Made by a program: the position numbers and the translations under genes. Shown piece after piece: positions 18,150 to 26,658 of a DNA stretch of 41,716 nt. This stretch comes from an uncultured beta proteobacterium (lineage in GTDB: Bacteria; Pseudomonadota; Gammaproteobacteria; Burkholderiales; Burkholderiaceae). Location of the stretch: the NCBI GenBank assembly GCA_903900805.1, contig CAIUOP010000080.1:1-41716 (forward strand), read 5' to 3'. The first letter of the stretch is position 1. The number at the start of each line of letters is the position of its first letter. Under the pieces are notes generated by a model, which ran no database searches, was not told the DNA's origin, and saw only the letters and a list, made by a program, of their open reading frames with translations.

Positions 18150-18533
18150 ATGACAATGGTTTTGGTAGATACATCAGTATGGGTTGCTCACTTTAGAAAA
18201 TCTAATACCACTTTTGAATCTCTGTTAGCAAATGACCAGATTCTCTCTCACCCATTAGTCCTAATAGAGTTAGCATGCGGATCGCCACCATCGCCAAGAT
18301 CTAAAACATTGGGGTACATAAAAAGGTTGCAGCAAGCAACAGTTGCCACACCCAATGAAACTCTAGAGTTCATAGAAAAACATAATCTCTACGAATCAGG
18401 CTGTGGGGCAATTGATGTATCACTTCTCACCTCCACCCTGCTGTCAAAAAATGCACTTATCTGGACTCTAGATAAACAACTGGAAAGTCTTGCAACTAAA
18501 TTAGAGATTTCCTATAGTCATAGGCTCCACTAG
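18150..18533 (+). CDS. vapC: VapC-type PIN-domain ribonuclease toxin
   Basis: A 127-residue PIN domain with the acidic catalytic residues in place: D7 (VLVDTSVW), E40 (VLIELACG), D89 (GAIDVSLL) and D108 (IWTLDKQL). VapC toxins are Mg2+-dependent RNases, many of which cut initiator tRNA or the sarcin-ricin loop; the target here is unknown. The active site is intact, so the pair is probably functional. It ends nine bases before the converging pepN. Confidence 0.9.
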   Translation: MTMVLVDTSVWVAHFRKSNTTFESLLANDQILSHPLVLIELACGSPPSPRSKTLGYIKRLQQATVATPNETLEFIEKHNLYESGCGAIDVSLLTSTLLSKNALIWTLDKQLESLATKLEISYSHRLH

Positions 18534-18542
18534 GAAAATAGT

Positions 18543-21152
18543 TTAATTACCCAGTGCCTTACCTATTACTTCCCGAGCATCTGGAGAGAGGGTTTGACAG
18601 GCTGCCACGCGCTCTAAGGCCGCTTTCATCTTGTTTTGATAGGGCTGGGCAAATAAACGCCAGCGATCTAGTGCCCTGGCTAAACGTGCTGCGACCTGGG
18701 GGTTGATCGGATCTAGCGCGAGCACACTATCGGCCCAAAATTCATAGCCACTGCCATCGACCTGATGAAAACTCGCTGGATTATTGGAGCAAAAAGCATG
18801 AATGACGCTTCTTACTCTATTGGGGTTATTCATTTTGAATGCAGGATGCTCGCGTAGTTTCTTTACATTGCTTAAAGTTGACTCAAGGCTATCAACAGGA
18901 GGCCGACTTGATTGCAATCCAAACCATTTATCGATCACTAGTGCATCGCCTGTAAAGCGCTCATAGAAATCAATCAAGCAATCTGTTGCTTCCTTAGCCC
19001 CATGAATCACCAATCCAGCCAAAGCAGCATAACGATCAGTCATATTATCGGCAATCCGATATTGATTTACAGCCATCGGTGCCCAAACAACCGTATTAGC
19101 TTCGAGCAGCATACTCAGTGCAAGGTTTTTTAGAGCGCGCTTACCTGCATCTACTGCATCGGACTTAAATGGTCCAGGTGTTTGCATTTGTTGGTACAAA
19201 GCAGCCCACTCTAACTGCAACTGCTGAGCAATTTCTCTACGGAATGCACGACGCGCGGTAAAAATTTTCTGCGGATCTACGCTAGTGCACTGCTCATACA
19301 AATAAGACTCGGCAGGCAGCGTTAAGGCCAATTCTTTGAAAGCTGGATCGAGCTCAGGATCCATCAAGAGATGACGATAGACATCAATCAATTTAGCGTC
19401 AGGCAAGCGCTGATTCAGAATCATTTGCATCGCCAACTTCTGACCAGCCTCCCAACGATTAAATGGATCATCATCACTTGAGAACAGAGTCAGGAGATCT
19501 GCTTCGCTTTGTTCAAAGTCTAAGTTAACTGGAGCTGAGAAATCTCGATTAATCGAAAGCACTGGACGCTCGTTAATATTGTCAAAAGTCCAGTTTTGGC
19601 TTGCTTGCGTCAATTCTAATAATTGCTCTACTTGATCATGACTCTTAGTAATCAAGTGCATCTTTAATGGAATATGAAATGGTTTCTTTTCGGGCTGACC
19701 TGGGCTTGATGCATAGCTTTGCGTCAAGGTGATCTGATATTGTTTTTTCGCTGCATCGTAATGCTCTTGTACTTTTACTCTAGGAGTTCCCGCTTGGCTA
19801 TACCAATTTCTGAACTGGGTGAGATCCTTACCATTAGCATCAGCCATCGCCATTAAGAAATCATCACAAGTGACTGCTTGACCATCGTGACGCTTGAAAT
19901 ATAAATCCATCCCTTTGCGGAAGCCCTCTTTACCTAGCAGGGTTTGATACATCCGCACTACCTCAGAGCCTTTTTCGTAGACAGTCACGGTATAGAAGTT
20001 GCTGATCTCTTGATACTCATCAGGGCGAATAGGGTGCGCCATGGGACCCGCATCTTCAGGGAACTGCAGTTGACGCAATAAGCGGACATCCTCAATTCGT
20101 TTCACTGCCCTGCCAGATTCACTACCCATTTGATCTGCCGAAAACTCTTGATCTCGAAATACGGTTAAGCCTTCTTTTAGGGATAACTGGAACCAATCTT
20201 GGCAAGTGACTCGATTACCCGTCCAGTTATGAAAATACTCATGTGCAACTACACTTTCAATATTGGCAAAATCTGCATCAGTGGCAGTTTCTGCTTGAGC
20301 TAGAACAAACTTGGTATTGAAGATATTCAAACCCTTGTTTTCCATAGCGCCCATATTGAAGTCACCTACCGCCACAATCATGAAGCGCTCTAAATCTAAC
20401 TCCAGACCAAAACGTTTTTCATCCCAATGAATCGAAGCAATTAAAGAATTCATGGCATGGCGGGTTTTCTTCAGATCATGGGGCTCTACCCAGATCTGCA
20501 ATAGCTTCTTAGCGCCACTACTGGTAGTGATAGTCTCCTCAATGCATTCCAACTTACCGGCCACTAAGGCAAATAAATAAGATGGCTTTGGAAACGGGTC
20601 TTCCCAGACAGCACTGTGCCAACCATTCGGCAGTTTTTCAGTCTCTAACAAGTTGCCATTAGATAAAAGTACTGGGTACTCTGCTTCACGTGCTCGTAAG
20701 GTCACGCGGTAACGTGCCATCACATCAGGGCGATCTAAGAAATAAGTGATTTTTCTGAAGCCTTCAGACTCACATTGAGTAAAGAAGTTTCCATTAGAAA
20801 CATATAAACCCATGAGGGAAGTATTTTTCGCTGGAATACAAATACAAATGATTTCAAGGATAAATTTTTCTTTACCCTCGTTTGGTAAAGAATGGATTGT
20901 CAGAAAGTCAGGGGTAAGCTCAAAGTGACGATGGGCTGCACCATTAATACGTAAACTCACAAACTCTAACTCTTGACCCACCAAAACTAATGGTGCCCCT
21001 ACCTCAAAGCTCTTGCCTGGCAAAACCTCAATCCGACTTTTGACAATCGTGCGGGCAGGATCTAAAGCAATATCAAGCTCTACTTGATCAAAGGTATAAA
21101 CAGGAGGGCGGTATTCGAGCCGACGAAAGCTCTGTGGCAAATCAGTTTTCAT
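18543..21152 (-). CDS. pepN: Aminopeptidase N (M1 zinc metallopeptidase)
   Basis: 869 residues, the normal PepN length. The substrate motif GAMEN is at 268-272 and the zinc site HEYFH (304-308) with the third ligand E327 (KEGLT) matches HExxH-x18-E exactly. A helical C-terminal domain follows. There is no signal peptide; it is a cytoplasmic enzyme that removes N-terminal residues from peptides. The ATG has no Shine-Dalgarno; TAAAAT (21159-21164) sits exactly 6 nt upstream, so the mRNA may be leaderless. It is 26 bases downstream of the GDT1-type transporter gene, which could also transcribe into it. Confidence 0.96.
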   Translation of the reverse strand: MKTDLPQSFRRLEYRPPVYTFDQVELDIALDPARTIVKSRIEVLPGKSFEVGAPLVLVGQELEFVSLRINGAAHRHFELTPDFLTIHSLPNEGKEKFILEIICICIPAKNTSLMGLYVSNGNFFTQCESEGFRKITYFLDRPDVMARYRVTLRAREAEYPVLLSNGNLLETEKLPNGWHSAVWEDPFPKPSYLFALVAGKLECIEETITTSSGAKKLLQIWVEPHDLKKTRHAMNSLIASIHWDEKRFGLELDLERFMIVAVGDFNMGAMENKGLNIFNTKFVLAQAETATDADFANIESVVAHEYFHNWTGNRVTCQDWFQLSLKEGLTVFRDQEFSADQMGSESGRAVKRIEDVRLLRQLQFPEDAGPMAHPIRPDEYQEISNFYTVTVYEKGSEVVRMYQTLLGKEGFRKGMDLYFKRHDGQAVTCDDFLMAMADANGKDLTQFRNWYSQAGTPRVKVQEHYDAAKKQYQITLTQSYASSPGQPEKKPFHIPLKMHLITKSHDQVEQLLELTQASQNWTFDNINERPVLSINRDFSAPVNLDFEQSEADLLTLFSSDDDPFNRWEAGQKLAMQMILNQRLPDAKLIDVYRHLLMDPELDPAFKELALTLPAESYLYEQCTSVDPQKIFTARRAFRREIAQQLQLEWAALYQQMQTPGPFKSDAVDAGKRALKNLALSMLLEANTVVWAPMAVNQYRIADNMTDRYAALAGLVIHGAKEATDCLIDFYERFTGDALVIDKWFGLQSSRPPVDSLESTLSNVKKLREHPAFKMNNPNRVRSVIHAFCSNNPASFHQVDGSGYEFWADSVLALDPINPQVAARLARALDRWRLFAQPYQNKMKAALERVAACQTLSPDAREVIGKALGN

Positions 21153-21178
21153 AGACTTATTTTAAGGCTTGGTTAGAA

Positions 21179-21754
21179 CTAACTCCAGATGAGCGTGGCA
21201 ATGCCTATAGTAATAAAGGTAACCGCGGCCACAGCATGCACCCACTTAATCGGCATACGCTTAGTGAATTTTTGACCAACCCAGACTGCGGGAGCATTAG
21301 CCAACATCATCCCCAATGTGGTGCCAAGCGTTACAGAGAACACATCCTCATAACGTGCGCCTAAGGCAATCGTCGCAATTTGGGTCTTATCCCCCATCTC
21401 AGCCAAGAAAAATAATCCCACCGTCAGCAGAAATACTTGGAATGCACGATCAGCTACCTTTGATCCAGCTGCATCATCAATATGATCGGGAACTAAAAGC
21501 CATAGACCAATTCCTAAGAAGCTCAAACCTAAGATCCAGCGCATGACATCTGGAGACACTAGACTCGTTAACCAATGGCCAAGTAAGGCGGCGCAGGCAT
21601 GATTAGCAATGGTGGCGATGAAGATACCCGCAATGATGGCCAAAGCTTGTTTAGGGTAACGGGCAGCCAACATCAAAGAGAGCAGTTGGGTTTTATCACC
21701 CATCTCTGCTAAAGCAACAACCCCAGTAGAAAGAGCTAAAGCAGAAAAGTCCAT
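21179..21754 (-). CDS. TMEM165/GDT1 (UPF0016) family cation exporter, likely Mn2+
   Basis: A 191-residue membrane protein with six predicted helices in two similar halves, each carrying the family signature E-x-G-D-K-T-Q: LAEMGDKTQLLSLML (near 15-29) and LAEMGDKTQIATIAL (about 117-131). Bacterial members (Mnx) export manganese; yeast and human members move Ca2+/Mn2+. No Shine-Dalgarno is clear before the ATG. The 116-bp leader carries a strong hairpin with a Mn-riboswitch-like core (separate entry), which fits control by manganese. Confidence 0.9.
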   Translation of the reverse strand: MDFSALALSTGVVALAEMGDKTQLLSLMLAARYPKQALAIIAGIFIATIANHACAALLGHWLTSLVSPDVMRWILGLSFLGIGLWLLVPDHIDDAAGSKVADRAFQVFLLTVGLFFLAEMGDKTQIATIALGARYEDVFSVTLGTTLGMMLANAPAVWVGQKFTKRMPIKWVHAVAAVTFITIGIATLIWS

Positions 21755-21761
21755 GAATGTT

Positions 21762-21833
21762 TTAGCCTAGTAAGGTACTGATTAAATAGTGCGATGAGGA
21801 ACTTCAGACTCCCCAAGGCACTATTTTCACACA
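21762..21833 (-). promoter_or_regulatory. Structured leader of the GDT1-type gene, resembling a shortened yybP-ykoY element
   Basis: On the minus strand a perfect 9-bp stem AAATAGTGC/GCACTATTT closes a loop containing CCTTGGGGAGT, which matches the conserved GGGGAGUA core of the yybP-ykoY manganese riboswitch, and ACCTTAC lies just downstream, like that riboswitch's 3' element. The distance between the two (about 33 nt) is far too short for a normal element, and the GUCAACA part is missing. Either a degenerate or miniature version, or chance. Confidence 0.35.
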
Positions 21834-21870
21834 GGACTCATAAAGTGCTTACTAAGCTTCTGCACTAGGG

Positions 21871-22989
21871 CTAGCCCTTCAGAATCTCATCTGCACAGGA
21901 AAACTCTAATCCCTGAGCTTGAGCAACGGGTTTAGATGTCAACAACCCTTTATGCACACTCAAACCATTACGCAAGTGATGATCAATCGATAAAGCATCT
22001 ATAAGCCCTCGATTAGCCAAGGCCTCTACAAATGGATAAGTCGCATTCGTTAAGGCAAAGGTAGATGTTCTAGCGACAGCACCAGGCATATTGGCTACAC
22101 AGTAATGCAGCACACCATCTACCAAGAATGTAGGGTCAGTGTGCGTAGTGGGTCTAGAGGTTTCAAAGCACCCGCCCTGGTCAATCGCTACATCTACTAC
22201 TACCGAACCTGGTTTCATCTTTCTCACCATCTCATGGGTGACTAACTTCGGTGCGGCACCGCCTGGTAACAGAACCGCACCAATGACAACATCCGCTTCA
22301 TAGATCTCTTGCTCGATTAATAGATTGTCAGAATAAAAAGTACGTACTCGATTTCCATACAACATGTCGATCTGACGTAGGCGATCAATATCACGATCAA
22401 AGATACAGACATCAGCACCCATCCCTACTGCCATTTGCAGGGCATTGCGGCCCACCACCCCGCTACCCAGAATGACAATCTTGGCAGGCGATACACCGGG
22501 GACCCCTGCCATCAGTATCCCTAAACCACCATGGGTCTTTTCTAGATGAGATGCAGCTGCCTGAATTGACATCCGACCAGCCACCTCACTCATTGGAGCT
22601 AACAGCGGTAATGCACCACTCATAGCTGTTACCGTTTCATAGGCAATACAAGTAGCGCCAGAGTCAATTAATGCTTTGGTCTGTTTTGGGTCTGGAGCTA
22701 AATGCAGATAGGTAAATAGAATCTGATCTTCGCGGAGCATTGCACATTCTTGCGCTTGTGGCTCTTTCACCTTAACAACCATCTCAGCCTTATGAAATAC
22801 TTCTGCAGCGCTCTCAATGAGTGAGGCACCCGCGCTTCGATAAGACTCATCCGTCAGGCCAATTTGCTCTCCTGCCCCACGTTGAATCAGAACCGTATGG
22901 CCCTGCCTGCAAAGGCCGCTAACATTACCAGGGGTTAATCCAACCCGGAACTCATTATTTTTTACTTCTCGAGGTACGCCAATAATCAT
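21871..22989 (-). CDS. ald: Alanine dehydrogenase
   Basis: 372 residues with the family's order of motifs: MIIGVPREVKNNEFRVGLTP at the start, the catalytic K in VVKVKEPQ, H96 in TYLHLAPD, the nucleotide fold VILGSGVVGRNALQMA and the C-terminal YCVANMPGAVARTST. It catalyses L-alanine + NAD+ to pyruvate + ammonia + NADH, in the cytoplasm. AGGAG stands 6 nt before the ATG. It follows the permease gene by 12 bases on the same strand, so the two form an alanine uptake and use unit. Confidence 0.96.
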   Translation of the reverse strand: MIIGVPREVKNNEFRVGLTPGNVSGLCRQGHTVLIQRGAGEQIGLTDESYRSAGASLIESAAEVFHKAEMVVKVKEPQAQECAMLREDQILFTYLHLAPDPKQTKALIDSGATCIAYETVTAMSGALPLLAPMSEVAGRMSIQAAASHLEKTHGGLGILMAGVPGVSPAKIVILGSGVVGRNALQMAVGMGADVCIFDRDIDRLRQIDMLYGNRVRTFYSDNLLIEQEIYEADVVIGAVLLPGGAAPKLVTHEMVRKMKPGSVVVDVAIDQGGCFETSRPTTHTDPTFLVDGVLHYCVANMPGAVARTSTFALTNATYPFVEALANRGLIDALSIDHHLRNGLSVHKGLLTSKPVAQAQGLEFSCADEILKG

Positions 22990-23001
22990 TGCTATCTCCT
23001 A

Positions 23002-24384
23002 TTATTTAAATTCACGATTATTTTTTGTTTTATGGTGTAAGCCAACGATATAAAACATCACTAGAAACACCGCCAATAAACACGGGCCCAATATCAAAGC
23101 GATCCGTGCGTCCTCATGAAAGCCCATTAGTACAACTACTAAAAAGATGAATGCCAGAGCAAACCATGAGGAATATGGATGCCAAGGAGTGCGATAAGCG
23201 AGCTCGGCTACTTGGACTTGAGTTAATGAACTCCGGAATTTGAGTTGGGTAAACAAAATCGCAATCCAAACCATTAACCCAATAAAGGTAACTGCAGCCA
23301 TCATGTAGTGGAAGGCTTTCTCTGGAACAAAATAGTTCAAGATGACGCCTGTCATAGAAATACCAACGGTAGCCATTACCGCACGATGAGGAACGCCATA
23401 CTTTGATAGTTTTGCAAATGATGCTGGTGCATAGCCATTATTTGAGAGGGAATACAAGAGTCGACCCCCACTAAAGATCCCCGCGTTACATGATGAGAGC
23501 GCTGCGGTAATCACAACAAAGTTAATTAAGCCAGCCGCCTCACGTAAACCAATACGTTCAAACATCACTACAAAAGGACTGCCCTGCTGACCCACTTCAT
23601 TCCAAGGGAAGATCGCCAAAATAACCAAGATCGCGCCCATGTAAAAAATTAAAATGCGCCATGCCAATGAATCAATCGCCATTGGAATTGTTTTACGTGG
23701 GTTCTCCGCTTCACCCGCAGACAAACCAATCATCTCAATGCCAACGTAAGCAAATAAGACCATCTGTAGTGAAAACAGCATGCCACTAATCCCATTTGGG
23801 AAGAAGCCACCGTGCTGCCATAGATTACTTAAGCCAATGGGATGCCAATCATTGGTAAAGCCAAATAGGATTACTGACCCGCCAAGTGCAATCATCGCGA
23901 TAATCGCCACCACTTTAATGAGCGCAAACCAAAATTCAAATTCACCAAAGACCTTGACTGCAATCAGATTAATGAAGCCCATCATCACTATGGAAGATAG
24001 AGCCCAGACCCACTGTGGCATTTCTGGAAACCAAATTCCCATATAAATACCAACAGCAGTCACTTCGGCAATGCCCACCACAACCCAATAAGTCCAATAG
24101 CCCCAGCCGACCATATAACCTGCCAACGGGCTGACATAAGTGTTCGCATAAGCCGCAAAGGAGCCCGCTACAGGCTCGTGAACCGCCATTTCGCCCAGAG
24201 CACGCAGCACGATAAAGGCAACAATCCCAGCTAAGAGATAGCCCAAGAGAATAGATGGTCCGGCAAGTTTGATTGCACTTGCTGATCCTAAAAATAACCC
24301 GACCCCAATCGTTGAGCCCAGAGCCATCAAGCGAATATGTCTTACTTTGAGATGGCGTTTTAAGCCAGTGTGTTCAGTCTGCAA
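23002..24384 (-). CDS. Amino acid permease, AAT family (probably alanine)
   Basis: About 460 residues with twelve membrane segments. The first helix region RHIRLMALGSTIGVGLFLGSA and the following GEMAV and SFAAYANTYV motifs place it in the APC superfamily's amino acid transporter branch (AroP/CycA/ProY type). Alanine is inferred from ald 12 bases downstream. The frame is open to an ATG at 24417 with no ribosome binding site; a perfect AGGAGG (24391-24396) lies 6 nt before an in-frame TTG at 24384, which I take as the start. Confidence 0.88.
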   Translation of the reverse strand: MQTEHTGLKRHLKVRHIRLMALGSTIGVGLFLGSASAIKLAGPSILLGYLLAGIVAFIVLRALGEMAVHEPVAGSFAAYANTYVSPLAGYMVGWGYWTYWVVVGIAEVTAVGIYMGIWFPEMPQWVWALSSIVMMGFINLIAVKVFGEFEFWFALIKVVAIIAMIALGGSVILFGFTNDWHPIGLSNLWQHGGFFPNGISGMLFSLQMVLFAYVGIEMIGLSAGEAENPRKTIPMAIDSLAWRILIFYMGAILVILAIFPWNEVGQQGSPFVVMFERIGLREAAGLINFVVITAALSSCNAGIFSGGRLLYSLSNNGYAPASFAKLSKYGVPHRAVMATVGISMTGVILNYFVPEKAFHYMMAAVTFIGLMVWIAILFTQLKFRSSLTQVQVAELAYRTPWHPYSSWFALAFIFLVVVLMGFHEDARIALILGPCLLAVFLVMFYIVGLHHKTKNNREFK

Positions 24385-24630
24385 AAGAGACCTCCTTTCG
24401 GTTTGTCGTTGGCCCATTTACCAACGAGGCAAAGTCTAGGGAGTGCTAGGCAGATCTGCTAGGGGATAAAAATACCTAAAGTGATTAAAGATATAAAAAG
24501 TAGATCGTCTATAAATAAAATGTCTTTTAAATCAAGACTGTTGGAATCTCAAAAATATTCCTGACTGCAAAAGAATCAGAAACTTCCTACAGGGATTCCC
24601 CTTAAGGATTTATTGCCAATAAAGTAAAAA
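24385..24630. other. Intergenic region upstream of the permease-ald operon with CTAGG repeats
   Basis: AT-rich, no gene seen. Close to the permease start are three direct CTAGG copies (24436-24440, 24446-24450, 24459-24463) and a perfect 10-bp palindrome GCAGATCTGC (24450-24459) between the last two. This could be the binding site of a regulator of alanine use (inference). No AsnC/Lrp-type regulator gene is nearby. No terminator is seen after tcdA. Confidence 0.4.
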
Positions 24631-25383
24631 TTAGGCTTGTACCGCAATCAGATTGAGAATCTCAGCAGCGGCGGCAAGACCACAGGCTGCAGTTACCATG
24701 ACTGTAGAGCCATAACCAGTACATGCCAGGCCGCCACTGGCTGTACCAGCACGAGGTTCGTGAGAATAAATAGCGCGAATCCCAATTTTTTTCTTGAGAT
24801 TTCTGGAAAAGCCATGATCTTGTCTCAGTCCTTGGCGCACCTTTGCTAATAAAGCATCTTGCTCGGTGCGAGAGAGGTCATCACAACGCACAGAAGTGGG
24901 ATCCGTTTTACCACCTGCTGCGCCACACATCACTAGCGCACGATTATTTTTAGTTGCCCATACTGATAAAGCAATTTTAGTTTGCACTGAATCTGTCGCG
25001 TCGAGTACTAAAGCTTCTTTTGGGATGAGTACATCTAAATTTTCTGGTGTTAGAAATTCATCACAAGGTGTTAATGCAATCTCGGGATTAATTTGCAAAA
25101 TACGCTGCGTCATAGCCTCCACTTTGGCTTTACCGTACTGCCCTTCTAAAGCATGAAGCTGGCGATTAGTGTTGCTCTCTGCGATGTGATCAAAGTCTAC
25201 TAAGACCAGATGCCCAATACCGGTGCGGGCTAAAGCCTCAGCTGCCCAAGAGCCGACCCCACCCAAGCCCGCAACCACAACTGTGGCATTGCGAAAGCGC
25301 TCGCGCAGCTCTGGTCCATAGAGTCTAGAGACCCCGCCAAAACGACGATCTTCGATGCTTTCTACTACCTTGTCTTCTGCCAT
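24631..25383 (-). CDS. tcdA: tRNA threonylcarbamoyladenosine dehydratase
   Basis: 250 residues of the ThiF/MoeB E1-like superfamily. RRFGGVSRLYG at the start, the nucleotide loop VAGLGGVGSWAAEALARTG (38-56), DFDHIAESNTNRQ and the C-terminal GIRAIYSHEP motif are TcdA (CsdL/YgdL) features rather than ThiF or MoeB. It cyclises t6A to ct6A on tRNAs that read ANN codons, using ATP. It diverges from pdxH with only 22 bp between start codons, so the two promoters overlap; TATAAA (25392-25397) 8 nt upstream may be its -10. Confidence 0.92.
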   Translation of the reverse strand: MAEDKVVESIEDRRFGGVSRLYGPELRERFRNATVVVAGLGGVGSWAAEALARTGIGHLVLVDFDHIAESNTNRQLHALEGQYGKAKVEAMTQRILQINPEIALTPCDEFLTPENLDVLIPKEALVLDATDSVQTKIALSVWATKNNRALVMCGAAGGKTDPTSVRCDDLSRTEQDALLAKVRQGLRQDHGFSRNLKKKIGIRAIYSHEPRAGTASGGLACTGYGSTVMVTAACGLAAAAEILNLIAVQA

Positions 25384-25405
25384 AGCTTCTCTTTATACTG
25401 AATAA
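25370..25405 (+). promoter_or_regulatory. Promoter of pdxH placing transcription start at or near the ATG
   Basis: TTGTCT (25370-25375), an 18-bp spacer and TATACT (25394-25399) are followed by six bases and then the ATG at 25406. Transcription should start at about the start codon, so the mRNA would be leaderless. The -35 lies inside tcdA on the other strand. Confidence 0.55.
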
Positions 25406-26041
25406 ATGGACTCTATTGCTCAACTTCGCAAAAACTATACCTTTGGTCAGCTTTCGGAAACTGATGTTCCGAGCAATCCCTTGCCTCTTTTTAAGCTCTG
25501 GTTTGACCAGGCCGTAAGAGCGGAGTGTCCCGAACCCAATTCCATGACTCTAGCGACAGCCGATAAAGCCGGAAACCCATCAGCTCGTATTGTCTTACTA
25601 AAAGGTGCCGACCAAAACGGCTTTACCTTTTTCACTAACTACGAAAGCCAAAAGGGTAAGGATTTAGCAGTCCGTCCGCAAGCAGCGCTACTCTTTCATT
25701 GGCATGAGCTAGAGCGCCAAGTTCGTATTCAGGGGCTTGTAGAACGAGTGAGTGAAGCTGAAAGCGACGAATACTTCCACTCTCGTCCTGCTGCATCACG
25801 AATTGGTGCTTGGGCTTCACCACAAAGTTCAGCCATTCCGAATCGTGAATTTTTGGAAGAAGCTGAGAAACGTTACAAAGCAGAACTCGGAGATGCGCCA
25901 CCGCGTCCTGAGCATTGGGGCGGTTACCGCCTTCACCCTACTGAAATCGAATTCTGGCAAGGTCGACCTTCCAGACTTCATGATCGTATCCATTACAAGT
26001 TAGATGAATCAACTTGGCATGTAAGCCGTCTTGCTCCCTAA
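25406..26041 (+). CDS. pdxH: Pyridoxamine/pyridoxine 5'-phosphate oxidase
   Basis: 211 residues, the normal PdxH length. FMN-binding motifs are [19 protein letters not shown] (about 58-76) and the C-terminal substrate motif [24 protein letters not shown] is complete. The enzyme oxidises PMP or PNP to the cofactor PLP. There is no Shine-Dalgarno; see the promoter entry. Its TAA overlaps the converging msrA stop by four bases, with no terminator between them. Confidence 0.96.
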   Translation: MDSIAQLRKNYTFGQLSETDVPSNPLPLFKLWFDQAVRAECPEPNSMTLATADKAGNPSARIVLLKGADQNGFTFFTNYESQKGKDLAVRPQAALLFHWHELERQVRIQGLVERVSEAESDEYFHSRPAASRIGAWASPQSSAIPNREFLEEAEKRYKAELGDAPPRPEHWGGYRLHPTEIEFWQGRPSRLHDRIHYKLDESTWHVSRLAP

Positions 26042-26610
26042 GAGTAGTGCGGTGCTATGAGCGATTTAAATTTTGCTCTGAACTTTGCTAATTTAGGCGC
26101 AACTACTGCTCTGCAATACCCTTGATTGGGATGTTGCACAAAGTAATACTGGTGATAGTCCTCAGCTGGGAAAATCGTTGGTGCCGCATCAATTTGCGTC
26201 ACTACTGGGCTGGAATAAATTCTTGACTCTTCAAGCTCCCTAACAACTTCATGGGCAATCTTATTTTGCTCATCGCTATGCGTAAAAATGACAGATCGAT
26301 ATTGTGTACCGTGGTCATTGCCCTGATAGTTCAATGTGGTGGGATCATGAATCACAAAGAAAATTTCTAACAGGTCTCTAAACGAAATCACCTGTGGATC
26401 AAACAGGATGTCTACAATTTCAGCATGCCCGGTAACCCCAGTACAAACTGCTTCATAAGTAGGATTGGGGCGGGGGCCGCCAGCATATCCAGAAACAACC
26501 GATTTAACACCGTTAATTTGCTGGTACACCGCCTCAAGACACCAAAAACATCCACCGCCTAGGGTAGCTCGCTCTAGTGGGGGCGGATTTTTATCAAGAG
26601 TTTCGTTCAT
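26038..26610 (-). CDS. msrA: Peptide methionine-S-sulfoxide reductase A
   Basis: 190 residues. The catalytic motif GGGCFWCLE places the nucleophile at C21, and [27 protein letters not shown] is the standard MsrA block, with a C-terminal HPNQGYC holding the resolving cysteine. There is no signal peptide, so it is a cytoplasmic repair enzyme for oxidised methionine (S-epimer). A TAGGAT box 6 nt before the ATG could be read as AGGA Shine-Dalgarno or as a weak -10. It diverges from the aldehyde dehydrogenase gene. Confidence 0.96.
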   Translation of the reverse strand: MNETLDKNPPPLERATLGGGCFWCLEAVYQQINGVKSVVSGYAGGPRPNPTYEAVCTGVTGHAEIVDILFDPQVISFRDLLEIFFVIHDPTTLNYQGNDHGTQYRSVIFTHSDEQNKIAHEVVRELEESRIYSSPVVTQIDAAPTIFPAEDYHQYYFVQHPNQGYCRAVVAPKLAKFRAKFKSLIAPHYS

Positions 26611-26658
26611 GGCTTTATCCTAATGCCTTATTCCTATCTTTGCCAACTATTAAAAACT

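Noticed and set aside
21784..21829. The long stem before the GDT1-type gene read as a plus-strand terminator
   Set aside because: No plus-strand gene ends nearby and the T-run is only four bases, so a minus-strand leader role is more likely.
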